This document shows, one piece after another, positions 51,314 to 61,411 of a DNA stretch of 64,000 nucleotides. A program made the position numbers and the translations under genes. Location: NCBI RefSeq assembly GCF_900078315.1, contig NZ_FKBS01000014.1, positions 742,802-806,801 of the forward strand, given 5' to 3'. A model generated the notes under the pieces. That model was not told where the DNA came from and did not search any database. It saw only the letters and a list, made by a program, of their open reading frames with translations. How positions within the stretch are numbered: the stretch's first letter is position 1; each line of letters begins with the position of its first letter. This DNA is from Bordetella ansorpii (GTDB lineage: Bacteria; Pseudomonadota; Gammaproteobacteria; Burkholderiales; Burkholderiaceae_B).

Positions 51314-51944
51314 TGCGCTGGCGATGGCGCTGGCGGGCGAAACGATGGTGCTGCTGGGCGACCGGGCAATGTATTGGCCCGCGCGGGACCGGCTGATCAT
51401 CGCCGACCTGCATCTGGGAAAAGAACGTGTGTTCCGCCAGGCCGGCATCGCCGTGCCCAGCGGGGCCACGCAGGACGACCTGCAACGCCTGTCCGATCTG
51501 GTCGCCGAGACGACGGCCAGGGAACTGTGGATCGTCGGCGACGTGTTGCATGGGCCGGCGTCGCAGGCGGTGTGGCGTGATGCCTGGGCCGCCTGGCGGC
51601 GGGCCCATGCCGCGGTGGACGTCGCGGCGTTGACCGGCAATCATGACCGCGCGCTGGAGGGCGCGGACCTGGGCGTGCGACAGCTGGGCGAGGCCTGGGC
51701 CGATGGGCCGTTCGTGTTCCGCCATCTGCCCGAGCCCGACGGGCAGGGGCGGCACGTGATCGCCGGGCATGTGCACCCCACCACGCGCGTGCCCGGCGTG
51801 CCGCGCAGCTGGCCGGTGTTCTGGCTGCGGCCGGGCATGACGGTGTTGCCCGCGTATTCGGCGTTCACGGGTGGGTATGCGGTCGAGACGGGCAGGGAGC
51901 GGCTGGTCGCCTGTGTGGACGGGACGGTGCTGGCGTTGGGTTGA
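51294..51944 (+). CDS. Ligase-associated metallophosphoesterase
   Basis: A 216-residue calcineurin-like phosphoesterase, fourth gene of the repair operon. Metal motifs in order: ADLHLGKE, VGDVLHG, LTGNHD and GHVHP. The start lies 20 bp inside the helicase gene with GGAG 8 nt upstream. In studied operons with this gene set the enzyme is a Mn-dependent phosphodiesterase thought to clean DNA ends. No further repair gene follows. Confidence 0.92.
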   Translation: MRESRDDALAMALAGETMVLLGDRAMYWPARDRLIIADLHLGKERVFRQAGIAVPSGATQDDLQRLSDLVAETTARELWIVGDVLHGPASQAVWRDAWAAWRRAHAAVDVAALTGNHDRALEGADLGVRQLGEAWADGPFVFRHLPEPDGQGRHVIAGHVHPTTRVPGVPRSWPVFWLRPGMTVLPAYSAFTGGYAVETGRERLVACVDGTVLALG

Positions 51945-52117
51945 CAGGCCAACGTGAAGACGTTCAAGGCGGTCGTGGCGATGAGCGTGGTCAAATCCAC
52001 TCTGGAGGTGCCTCCTGGCGCCTTGGATCGGGGCTCCGGTGACGCTATCGCCGCCTGGACAGGCATACGCGACAGTATTGCTGAACCTGATCCGTCCGGA
52101 ACGGTCGGTTTCGGATT

Positions 52118-52138
52118 GCGCCGGCAATGGGCCGGCGC
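52118..52138. other. Hairpin just upstream of the alpha/beta hydrolase ribosome site
   Basis: GCGCCGGC (52118-52125), loop AATGG, GCCGGCGC (52131-52138): a perfect 8-bp stem ending 4 bp before the AAAGGAG site. It may terminate readthrough from the repair operon or affect translation of the hydrolase; the sequence does not decide. Confidence 0.35.
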
Positions 52139-52157
52139 CACAAAAGGAGTCGCCAGC

Positions 52158-53195
52158 ATGACCACCCCCCGACGTATCCGGCGGGCCGTATTCGGCGCCG
52201 GCGCGTGTGCCATGGCCGCCACCGCTTTCGCAGCCGAGGTGCCCGACTACGGCCCCAACCTGGAGCGCTTCGAGTATCCGCACGAGGTCAGGCGGTTCAG
52301 CCTGGATACCCAGGGCCAGACGCTGGAGATGGCGTACATGGACGTGGCGCCGGCCCGGCCCAACGGCCGCACCGTGGTGCTGATGCATGGCAAGAACTTC
52401 TGCGGCGCCACCTGGGAAGGCACGATCAAGGCCTTGAGCGACGAGGGCTACCGGGTGGTGGCGCCGGACCAGATCGGCTTCTGCAAGTCCGACAAGCCGG
52501 CGTCCTACCAGTTCACGTTCCATCAGTTGGCGGCCAACACGCATGCGCTGCTGGCGCATCTGGGCGTGCATCACGCCGTGGTGATGGGGCATTCGATGGG
52601 CGGCATGCTGGCGGCGCGCTACGCGCTGATGTATGCCAAGGAAACCGACGCGCTGGTGCTGGTCAATCCCATCGGGCTGGAGGACTGGAAACAGCGCGGC
52701 GTGCCGTACCGCACCGTGGACCAGTGGTATGCCGGCGAGCAGAAGACCGGTTTCGACGGCATGAAGCAGTACCAGCAGCGCACCTACTACGCAGGCCAGT
52801 GGCGGCCCGAATACGATAAATGGGTGCTGATGGCGGCGGGCATGCTGCAGGATCCGCAGGCCCGCAAGCGCGTGGCCTGGAACCAGGCGCTGACCTACGA
52901 CATGATCTACACGCAGCCCGTGGTGCACGAGTTCCGAGACATCGCGGTGCCGACCACGCTGCTGATCGGCGAGCGCGACAACACCGCGCCGGGCAAGGAC
53001 GCCGCGCCGCCCGAGGTGGCCAAGCGCCTGGGCAACTACGCCAGGCTGGGCCCCGAGGCGGCGCGGGCGATTCCGGGCGCCAGGCTGGTGACGTTTCCCG
53101 AGATGGGGCATTCCCCGCAGATCCAGGATCCGAAGCGTTTTCACCAGGCGCTGATCGAATCGCTGGACGGCATGGCGTCGCGCGGCGGGCGTTGA
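52158..53195 (+). CDS. Secreted alpha/beta hydrolase
   Basis: A 345-residue alpha/beta-hydrolase with a signal peptide (RRIRRAVFGAGACAMAATAFAAE, cleavage about residue 26), so periplasmic or exported. HG motif LMHGKNFCGATW forms the oxyanion hole, nucleophile Ser146 is in GHSMGGML, and the C-terminal His is in FPEMGHSPQ. Asp is expected in LIGERDNTAPG. AAAGGAG lies 8 nt before the ATG. It most resembles esterase or epoxide-hydrolase-like proteins of unknown substrate. It stands alone. Confidence 0.9.
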   Translation: MTTPRRIRRAVFGAGACAMAATAFAAEVPDYGPNLERFEYPHEVRRFSLDTQGQTLEMAYMDVAPARPNGRTVVLMHGKNFCGATWEGTIKALSDEGYRVVAPDQIGFCKSDKPASYQFTFHQLAANTHALLAHLGVHHAVVMGHSMGGMLAARYALMYAKETDALVLVNPIGLEDWKQRGVPYRTVDQWYAGEQKTGFDGMKQYQQRTYYAGQWRPEYDKWVLMAAGMLQDPQARKRVAWNQALTYDMIYTQPVVHEFRDIAVPTTLLIGERDNTAPGKDAAPPEVAKRLGNYARLGPEAARAIPGARLVTFPEMGHSPQIQDPKRFHQALIESLDGMASRGGR

Positions 53196-53260
53196 GGGGC
53201 GGGACAGGGCGTGCCCGGGCGCATTACAGTGTTCGCCTCGACCATGCCCGCGCTTTCCCC

Positions 53261-54232
53261 ATGACACCCCGCCAGCTTCGCTACTTCCTGGAGATCGCCC
53301 GCAGCGGCAGCCTGTCGCTGGCGTCGCAGGTGCTGCGTATCGCGCAACCCGCGCTCAGCCAGCACGTCACGGCGCTGGAAGGCGAACTGGGCGTGGCCTT
53401 GTTCGAGAGGCACGCCAAGGGCGTGAATCTGACCGCAGACGGCAAACGCCTGCAACAGCGCGCCGAGTCCATCCTGGACCAGTTGGATTCATTGAAGGCC
53501 GACGTGGTGGGACCGGCGGGCGCGCCGCGCGGCCCGGTGCGCCTGTGCCTGGCGCGCTCGCTGGCTCCGGCGCTGGCGCCGCAACTGGTGCGCCGCATGG
53601 AAGACGCCTACCCCGACATCCGGCTGTTGCTGTCGTCCGGCCTGTCCAGCGACATCCGGACCGCGCTGGAGACCCGCCAGATCGATCTGGCGCTGATGCC
53701 CAATGCCTTCGAGTTGCCGGGCCTGCATTGCCGGCCGGTGTACGAGGAGGGTTTCTCGCTGTTCGGCCTGGAGTCGCTGTTCGCGCGGCCGGGCAAGACC
53801 ATCGCCTTCTCGGCCATCGGATCGCGGCCCCTGGTGGCGCCAGACCGCGACCATGACCTGCGGCGCCTGATCGAGCGCACGGCCGTGGATCTGAACTGCC
53901 CGCTGAACGTGAAATACGAGATCAACGATCCGGAACTGAACTTCGCGCTGGTGCGCGACGGCGCGGCATTCGCCATCCTGCCCGACAGCGCCGCCCAGGA
54001 GCTGATGCGCGGCAGTCCGGCCATCGGCGAGCGCCGGCTGGTGAAACCCGGCATCACCCGCGTGCAGTCGATCGTGCGGCTGGCCGATGGAACGCCGGGC
54101 AGCGCCGCCACGGTCACCGAGCAGATGCTGCAGGACGTGCTGCGGGATCGGGTCGCATCGGGCGCGCTGCGCGGCAACCTGCCCGCCGGCGGGGCTAAGG
54201 TATCGAGAAAAACTTATACACAGGCCAGATAA
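53261..54232 (+). CDS. LysR-family regulator (Nac/CysB-like)
   Basis: A 323-residue LysR regulator. The helix-turn-helix MTPRQLRYFLEIARSGSLSLASQVLRIAQPALSQHVTALEGELGVALFERHAKGVNLTADG begins at the first residue. The effector domain has PVRLCLARSLAPALAPQLVRR and GLSSDIRTAL. The RQLRYFLEIARSGSLS style is that of Nac-like LysR proteins. Its stop lies at an AT-rich dyad preceding the Bug gene, and it is co-directional with the Bug-sulfatase-FAD dehydrogenase group, which it probably regulates. Confidence 0.9.
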   Translation: MTPRQLRYFLEIARSGSLSLASQVLRIAQPALSQHVTALEGELGVALFERHAKGVNLTADGKRLQQRAESILDQLDSLKADVVGPAGAPRGPVRLCLARSLAPALAPQLVRRMEDAYPDIRLLLSSGLSSDIRTALETRQIDLALMPNAFELPGLHCRPVYEEGFSLFGLESLFARPGKTIAFSAIGSRPLVAPDRDHDLRRLIERTAVDLNCPLNVKYEINDPELNFALVRDGAAFAILPDSAAQELMRGSPAIGERRLVKPGITRVQSIVRLADGTPGSAATVTEQMLQDVLRDRVASGALRGNLPAGGAKVSRKTYTQAR

Positions 54233-54244
54233 ATAATATTTGTC
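54228..54244. promoter_or_regulatory. AT-rich dyad between LysR and Bug genes
   Basis: AAATAATATTT (54231-54241) is a perfect 11-bp dyad, extended by GA and TC with one mismatch each side to 17 bp (54228-54244). In otherwise GC-rich DNA this AT-rich site, 73 bp before the Bug start, is a candidate LysR site or promoter element. Confidence 0.4.
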
Positions 54245-54316
54245 TTCATGCTTGGCCGCCGCGTACGCTGGCGGACACAAGGCGTCCATAGCGCCGACAG
54301 AAGGATGGAGACAAGT

Positions 54317-55294
54317 ATGGATATGCATCGCAGGCGGCTGCTGGCCGCCATGGCGTCGGCCGGCGCCGCCGTCACCTGTACGGGCCTGCCCCTGGGCGGC
54401 GCGCGCGCCAATGGCATGACCCGCATCCTGGTGGGTTTCGCGCCGGGCGGGGCGGCCGACCTCGTGGCCCGCGCGCTGGCCGAGGGCCTGCGCACCTCGG
54501 GTTACACGGCCATCGTCGAGAACAAGGCGGGCGCGGGGGGCCGCATCGCCACGGATGCGTTGCTGTCCGCCAGCGACGGCGCCACGCTGCTGTTCACGCC
54601 GTCCACCAACCTGACGCTGTTCCCGCACATCTACAAAGACCTGCGCTATACGGTCGATGAATTCGCCGCGTACGGCACGGCCTGCGAGTTCGACATGGGT
54701 TTTGCGGTAGGCGCTTCCAGCCCGGCCAGAACGCTGCCCGAGTTCCTGGAGATGGCCCGCAAGGACAAGCAGATGGCGGCCTACGGCACGCCCGGCACCG
54801 GCACCATCATGCATTTCCTGGGCGTGCTGCTGTCGCAGGCTTCCAAGGTGCCGCTGACCCACGTGCCCTACAAGGGCGGCTCGATGGCGCTGACGGACGC
54901 CATGGGCGGCGTGCTGCCGCTGCTGGTGACCACGCTGCCGGCCATGATTCCCATGCACAAGAGCGGCAAGATCCGCATCCTGGCCAGCTCGGGCAGGGCG
55001 GCGTCGCCCGACGTGCCGGAAGTGCCGACTTTCGCGTCGCTGGGCTTTCCCGACCTGACGATCTCCGAGTACTTCGTGCTGCTGGGGCAGAAGGGCAGGG
55101 ATTCGGCGCGTGCCGCCGCGATGAGCGAGGCCATGGCGGCGGCCGTGCGTTCGCCCGTCTTCGAGCGCGCCGTGCGCCAGCTGTATTTCTCGCCGCTGTC
55201 GACCGATCCCCAGGCGCTGGCCCAGCGCCTGAAGCAGGACGATGGTTTCTGGGCCGGCGTGGTCAAGCGCACCGGCTACACGCCGGAAGCCTGA
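54317..55294 (+). CDS. Bug/TctC-family periplasmic binding protein (8 of 9)
   Basis: A 325-residue receptor with an Arg-rich, Tat-like signal (MDMHRRRLLAAMASAGAAVTCTG). Motifs are ILVGFAPGGAADLVAR, VENKAGAGGRIATDAL, FTPSTNLTLF and HVPYKGGSMALTDAMGG. GGAGA precedes the ATG at 54317; nearby in-frame ATGs at 54305 and 54323 are alternatives. It is followed 36 bp later by the sulfatase gene, so the ligand may be a sulfated acid or its product. Confidence 0.9.
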   Translation: MDMHRRRLLAAMASAGAAVTCTGLPLGGARANGMTRILVGFAPGGAADLVARALAEGLRTSGYTAIVENKAGAGGRIATDALLSASDGATLLFTPSTNLTLFPHIYKDLRYTVDEFAAYGTACEFDMGFAVGASSPARTLPEFLEMARKDKQMAAYGTPGTGTIMHFLGVLLSQASKVPLTHVPYKGGSMALTDAMGGVLPLLVTTLPAMIPMHKSGKIRILASSGRAASPDVPEVPTFASLGFPDLTISEYFVLLGQKGRDSARAAAMSEAMAAAVRSPVFERAVRQLYFSPLSTDPQALAQRLKQDDGFWAGVVKRTGYTPEA

Positions 55295-55330
55295 CGTCCG
55301 GGCCGTTCCCTGATTACCGAAGGAAGCATC

Positions 55331-56778
55331 ATGCGAGGCAAGAACATCGTCGTCATCATGTCGGATGAACACAACCCTGAGTTCATGGGCTGTTCGGGAC
55401 ATCCGTTCATCAAGACGCCGCACCTGGACGCGCTGGCCGCGCGCGGCGTGCGTTTTCCCAATGCCTACACGCCCAGCCCGATCTGCGTACCGGCGCGCGC
55501 CGCGTTCGCCACGGGCATGCGCGTGCACCAGACGCGCCACTGGGATAACGCCATGCCCTACGTGGGCGATCCGCGCGGCTGGGGCCACGTGCTGCAGGAG
55601 CAGGGCATCGCGGTGGAGAGCATCGGCAAGCTGCACTACCGCAACGAGGAAGATCCGGTGGGCTTCGACCGCGAGCATATTCCCATGCACGTGCTGGGCG
55701 GCTACGGCATGGTGTGGGCCTCGATCCGCGACCCCTACCTGCCGGTGGAAGGCCGCAAGCGCATGCTGGGCGACCGTATCGGCAGTGGCGAATCCACCTA
55801 TACCGCCTACGACCGCGACGTGACGGGACACACGGTGCAATGGCTGCGCGAGGCCGCGCAGGCCGGCAGGCCCTTCGTGCTGTACGTGGGGCTGGTGGCG
55901 CCGCACTTTCCGCTGATCGCGCCGAATGAGTTCTTCGCGCTGTACGAACCGAGCCAGATTCCGCACGCCAAGCTGCATCCCAAGGACGGCTACGCGCGCC
56001 ACCCCTGGGTGCAGGCCTACGCCGAGTTCGAGCGCAGCGAAGAGACCTTCCAGAGCGAGGCCGAGCGTGTCGATGCCTTCCTGGCCTATTACGGCTTGTG
56101 CAGCTTCCTGGACAGCAACGTGGGGCGCATCACGAAGGCCTTGCAGGAATCGGGCCTGGCGGACTCGACCCACGTGATCTACACCTCGGACCACGGCGAC
56201 AACGTGGGCGCGCGCGGGCTGTGGGGCAAGTCGACGCTGTACCAGGAAAGCGTGGGCATCCCCATGATCGTGGCGGGTCCGGACGTGCGGCCCGGCGTGT
56301 GCGAGACGGCGGTGGATCTGCTTGACCTGTATCCCACCATTCTGCAGGGAGTCGGCCTGGATGCGGCGCCGCGCATGGGGCCGCGTCCGGGGCGCTCGTT
56401 GTTCGAGCTTGCCGAAGCGCCCGTGGATGGGCAGCGGCCCATTCTCAGCGAATATCACGCGGCGGGTAGCAACACTGCCGGCTTCATGCTGCGCAAGGGA
56501 GACTGGAAGTATCACCATTACGTGCGCTTCCAGCCCGAGCTGTTCAACCTGCGCGACGATCCGCAGGAATTGCACGACCTGTCCGCCGACCCCGCGTATG
56601 CCGGCGTGCTGGCGGAGATGCGCGCCGCGCTGTATGCGATCTGCAACCCCGAGGCCGTGGATGCTCAGGCCAAGGCCGACCAGACCGCGCTGATCGAACG
56701 CATGGGCGGCACGGAAGCCGCGTCCCGACTGGGTTCCAGCGGCGCGACGCCCGCGCCGCGCAAGACGGAGACGGCCGC

Positions 56779-56782
<4 letters not shown>
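55331..56782 (+). CDS. Type I sulfatase (arylsulfatase/choline-sulfatase-like)
   Basis: A 483-residue cytoplasmic sulfatase (no signal peptide). The formylglycine motif is Cys52-Val-Pro-Ala-Arg56 in SPICVPARAAFATG, so activity needs a formylglycine-generating enzyme. Metal ligands appear in VIMSDEHNPEF and YTSDHGDNVGARGLWGKSTLY. It removes sulfate from an organic ester; related phosphonate monoester hydrolases share the fold. GAAGGA precedes the ATG. It overlaps the FAD dehydrogenase by ATGA, suggesting that the desulfated product, a hydroxyacid, is oxidised next. Confidence 0.9.
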
Positions 56783-58095
<1,313 letters not shown>

Positions 58096-58102
58096 GCCGC
58101 GA

Positions 58103-59098
58103 CTACATCGGCTCCAGCCCCGCGCCCTTCACCACCGAGGCGTACCGCTTCATTTCGGAGCGGAAGTACGCCGCGGTCCGGTCGGGCGGCATCAGCAGGA
58201 TGGTGTTGCCCTGCGTGGCCATGGCGGCCTTCACGTCGGGCGCGGTGAACGCCACCTTCAGCGCCTCGTGCACGCGTTGCGTGATGGCCGCGGGCAGTTT
58301 GGCCGGCCCTGCCACCGCGAACCAGCCGCCGATCTCGTAGTCGGGCATGCCCTGTTCGCGCAAGGTGGGCAGATCGGGCAATCCCGCCATGCGCGAGGCG
58401 CCACAGGCGCCGACGGCCGCCAGCGCACCGCTCTGGATGTGCGGTAGAACGGATGGCAGCGACAGCACGCCCAGGTCGACCTGGCCGCCCATCAGGTCCG
58501 TCATCATCGGCCCGACGCCCTTGTAAGGAATATGGCGCACGCGCACGCCGGCCTGCTGCAGGTACATCTCGGCCGCCAGTTGCAGGATGGTGCCATTGCC
58601 CGACGAGGCGTAGTTGTATTTGTCCGGCGATTGCTTCAGTTCCGCCGCCAGCGCCTTCGCATCGCGCGCCGCCAGCTTGCGCGGATTGACCACCAGCAGG
58701 AAGGGCGTCATGCCCACCATGCAGATCGGCGTGATGTCCGCGATGGGGTCGAAGGGCAGCGAGCGGTACACGCTGGGAAAGATCACGTGGTTGTTCGACA
58801 GCATGCCCAGCGTGTCGCCGTCGGGCGCGGCGCGCACCAGCGCCGAGGTGCCGACGATGCCGCCCGCGCCGGGCTGGTTCTCGACCACCACCGTGCGGTG
58901 CAGCGCGGCCGACATCGCCGGACCCGCCGAGCGCGTGATGGTGTCCACGCCCGAGCCCACGCCCACGGGCAGGATGAACTTGATCGGGCGGTCGCCCTGG
59001 GCGCGCAACAGCCCCGGCGCACCCAGCGCGGCGGCGCCCGCCGCACCCAACGCGCCCAGCAGCCTGCGGCGGGCAAGGCCCGCATCCGGCATTTCCAT
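58103..59098 (-). CDS. Bug/TctC-family periplasmic binding protein (9 of 9)
   Basis: A 331-residue receptor with a Tat-like signal (LARRRLLGALGAAGAAALG, cleavage near LLRAQ). Motifs are FILPVGVGSGVDTITR, VENQPGAGGIVGTSAL, DGDTLGMLSNN and HIPYKGVGPMMTDLMGG. The VGVGSGVD ligand loop departs strongly from the usual PxGGxxD, implying a distinct ligand. It is the last gene of a three-gene leftward unit with CoA-transferase and lyase, and converges on the FAD dehydrogenase gene with a 7-bp gap. Confidence 0.92.
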   Translation of the reverse strand: MEMPDAGLARRRLLGALGAAGAAALGAPGLLRAQGDRPIKFILPVGVGSGVDTITRSAGPAMSAALHRTVVVENQPGAGGIVGTSALVRAAPDGDTLGMLSNNHVIFPSVYRSLPFDPIADITPICMVGMTPFLLVVNPRKLAARDAKALAAELKQSPDKYNYASSGNGTILQLAAEMYLQQAGVRVRHIPYKGVGPMMTDLMGGQVDLGVLSLPSVLPHIQSGALAAVGACGASRMAGLPDLPTLREQGMPDYEIGGWFAVAGPAKLPAAITQRVHEALKVAFTAPDVKAAMATQGNTILLMPPDRTAAYFRSEMKRYASVVKGAGLEPM

Positions 59099-59144
59099 GA
59101 TGTTGTCTCCTCGTTGTTATGGGTACTACGATGCGGCGCCGTGG

Positions 59145-60356
59145 TCAGCGGATCGTGCCGCGCGCCTGCATGTCCTCGATTTCCTTGTCCGTATAGCCCA
59201 GTTGGCCCAGCAGTTGCGCCGTGTGCGCGCCCAACGGGGGAGGATCGCTGCGCACGCCCAGCCGCGCGCCGTCCATCAGCAGCGGGAACAGGGCGGTGCC
59301 CACGGTCTGTCCCGCCTTGTCGCCGTCGGGCAGGCGGATGTCGGCCAGGCCGCCGGTGGCGCGCAGGTGCGGATCGTCGTACAGCGCCTCGGGCTTGGTG
59401 ATGGGGGCGTAGGGCAGGCCGGCCGCCTCGAAGCGCCGGGCCAGTTCGGCGGCGTCGTACTCGGCCAGCCGCGCGCGCAGGTCCGGCAACAGGGTGGGCC
59501 GCGCCCGCACCCGGGCATTGTTGGTGGCCAGCGCCGGATCGGCCTTCAGGTCGCCGAAGCCGAAGGCGTCGCAGAAGGTGTTCCATTGCGCGTCGCTGAC
59601 GGCCGCCAGGAAGATCTGCTCGCCGTCCCGCGCCGTGAACACGTCGTACAGCGCCCAGGCCGATACGCGGTCGGGCATGGGCGCCGAGGGTTGTCCGGTG
59701 ATGGCGTATTGCAGCATGTGCTGCCCGACCAGGAAGACGTTGTTCTCGAACAGCGCCGACTGCACTTCCTGCCCGCGGCCCGTGATGCCGCGCTGGATCA
59801 GCGCCGCCAGGGCGCCGATGGCGCCGAACATGCCGCCCATGATGTCGTTGACGCTGGTGCCCGCGCGCAGCGGATCGCCGGGCCGGCCGGTCATGTAGGC
59901 CAGCCCGCCCATCATCTGCACGACCTCGTCCAGCGCGGTGCGCAGGGCATAGGGACCGGGCAGGAAACCCTTGTGGCTGACGTAGATGAGCTTGGGGTTG
60001 CGCGCGGACAGGCTGGCGTAGTCCAGTCCATACTTGGCCATGGTGCCGGGCCGGAAGTTCTCGGCGACCACGTCCGCGCTGGCGGCCAGCCGGCGGGCGG
60101 CCTCGGCGCCTTCCTCGCTCTGGATGTCCAGCGCGATGCTCTGCTTGTTGCGGTTGAACATGGGAAAGAATCCCGCGCCCACGCCCAGCAGGTGGCGCGT
60201 GCGGTCGCCCTGCACGGGCTCGACCTTGATGACCTCGGCGCCCAGGTCGGCCAGCACCATGCCGCAGGTGGGGCCCATCACCATGTGGGTGAACTCGACC
60301 ACGCGCAGGCCGGCCAGGGGCAGGGAGCGCGCGGGATGGGAAGCGACGGCGGTCAT
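59145..60356 (-). CDS. CaiB/BaiF-family CoA-transferase
   Basis: A 403-residue class III CoA-transferase: LRVVEFTHMVMGPTCGMVLADLGAEVIKVE, NRNKQSIALDI and catalytic Asp in SVNDIMGGMFG. The start shares ATGA with the lyase stop. With the lyase gene it forms the pair seen in itaconate/citramalate-type routes: CoA is moved onto the acid and the acyl-CoA is then cleaved. The specific acid is not predictable. Confidence 0.92.
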   Translation of the reverse strand: MTAVASHPARSLPLAGLRVVEFTHMVMGPTCGMVLADLGAEVIKVEPVQGDRTRHLLGVGAGFFPMFNRNKQSIALDIQSEEGAEAARRLAASADVVAENFRPGTMAKYGLDYASLSARNPKLIYVSHKGFLPGPYALRTALDEVVQMMGGLAYMTGRPGDPLRAGTSVNDIMGGMFGAIGALAALIQRGITGRGQEVQSALFENNVFLVGQHMLQYAITGQPSAPMPDRVSAWALYDVFTARDGEQIFLAAVSDAQWNTFCDAFGFGDLKADPALATNNARVRARPTLLPDLRARLAEYDAAELARRFEAAGLPYAPITKPEALYDDPHLRATGGLADIRLPDGDKAGQTVGTALFPLLMDGARLGVRSDPPPLGAHTAQLLGQLGYTDKEIEDMQARGTIR

Positions 60357-61297
60357 GCGGGGATCTCCAGATTCGAATCGACGCGGCGGGGCAGGCCGGC
60401 GCGCCACAGCGAGCCATGCATGGGCGTATCGCCCAGCCAGGATTGCAGTTCTGCGCGCAGCGCCAGCAGGGCGGCCGTGTCCTGGCCGGTGGCCACGCCC
60501 ATGCATTGCAGCATGTGCACCAGGTCTTCGGTCGCGGCATTGCCGCTGGCGCCGGGCGCATAGGGACAGCCGCCGATGCCGCCCAGCGAGGCGTCGAAGC
60601 GGTTCACGCCCGTCTGCAAGGCGGCCAGCGCGTTGGCCAGCGCCAGGCCGCGCGTGTCGTGGAAGTGCGCGCAGCACAGCCTGTCGCCGGCGATGGCGCG
60701 CGCGGCCTCGAACAGGCGGTAGACCGAGGCCGGATCGGCCTGGCCCACGGTGTCGGCCAGGCTGACGCGGTCGGCGCCGGCATCGAGCAGCGCCTGCATC
60801 AGCCGCAGCACTTCATCGGGCGCGACGCGGCCCTGCAAGGTACAGCCGAAGGCCGTGCCCACGCCGCCCTCGATCAGCGCGCGCGACCCGCTGGCGTCGC
60901 GCTGGGCGCGGATCTGCCCGACCATCGCCACGACGTCGTCGGGCGTCTTGCGCAGATTGGCCAGGCTGTGCGCGTGGCTGGCCGACAGCGGCACCAGCAT
61001 CAGGTGCGCGCCCGCGTCCAGCGCGCGGTCGGCGCCTTGCACATTGGGCACCAGCACCGAGACCGACAGGCCGGGCAAGGTGCGCGCATAGGCCACCAGC
61101 GCATCGGTATCGGCCATCTGCGGCAACAGCCGCGCCGGCACGAACGAGCCGACCTCGATCTCGCGCTGCCCGGCGTCATGGGCCGCGCGGATCCAGCGTT
61201 GCTTCAGTTCGGTGGGCAGTGTCCGCGGCAGGCTTTGCAACCCGTCCCGCAGGCCGACTTCCCGCACGATGGCGCTCGAAGGGAGCACGAGAGGCAT
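60353..61297 (-). CDS. Hydroxymethylglutaryl-CoA lyase-family enzyme
   Basis: A 314-residue DRE-TIM metallolyase. Catalytic features: Arg-Asp in REVGLRDGLQ, metal His pair in HFHDTRG, and the Cys loop GGCPYAPGASGN. These are diagnostic for HMG-CoA lyase and its relatives acting on citramalyl-CoA-type esters. Coupling to a CoA-transferase, rather than to leucine-degradation genes, suggests a non-leucine substrate yielding acetyl-CoA or pyruvate. It is the promoter-proximal gene, divergent from LysR. Confidence 0.9.
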   Translation of the reverse strand: MPLVLPSSAIVREVGLRDGLQSLPRTLPTELKQRWIRAAHDAGQREIEVGSFVPARLLPQMADTDALVAYARTLPGLSVSVLVPNVQGADRALDAGAHLMLVPLSASHAHSLANLRKTPDDVVAMVGQIRAQRDASGSRALIEGGVGTAFGCTLQGRVAPDEVLRLMQALLDAGADRVSLADTVGQADPASVYRLFEAARAIAGDRLCCAHFHDTRGLALANALAALQTGVNRFDASLGGIGGCPYAPGASGNAATEDLVHMLQCMGVATGQDTAALLALRAELQSWLGDTPMHGSLWRAGLPRRVDSNLEIPA

Positions 61298-61338
61298 GAA
61301 ACGTTCCTGTCCAGGGCGATAAGGAACGCCCAGTTTTA

Positions 61339-61400
61339 GATATTCTGGTTCGTGCTACAAGTGCAATTTTGGAACGCATGAAGTTCCAAATGGGAATATC
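61339..61400. promoter_or_regulatory. Nested inverted repeats in LysR/lyase divergent region
   Basis: The inner dyad is TTTGGAAC (61368-61375), 7-nt spacer, GTTCCAAA (61383-61390), with perfect 8-bp arms. An outer pair GATATTC (61339-61345) and GAATATC (61394-61400) encloses it. The 114-bp divergent gap is thus almost wholly occupied by symmetric sequence, as expected for a LysR recognition plus activation site. Confidence 0.65.
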
Positions 61401-61411
61401 AGGAGCCGTCC

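Noticed and set aside
48548-51640. 1030-codon open frame on the minus strand opposite ligase and helicase
   Set aside because: It is antisense to genes with full motif sets, has no domain or ribosome site, and reflects GC-rich third positions lacking stops.
53244-53264. Tiny frame encoding six residues before the LysR gene
   Set aside because: Too short, without a ribosome site; ATG occurs by chance.
50310-53267. 985-codon minus-strand frame spanning helicase end to hydrolase
   Set aside because: Crosses several convincing plus-strand genes and has no family features.
53489-56575. 1028-codon minus-strand frame opposite LysR, Bug and sulfatase genes
   Set aside because: Low-complexity His/Arg/Gly composition typical of reversed GC-rich coding sequence; the plus-strand genes are unmistakable.
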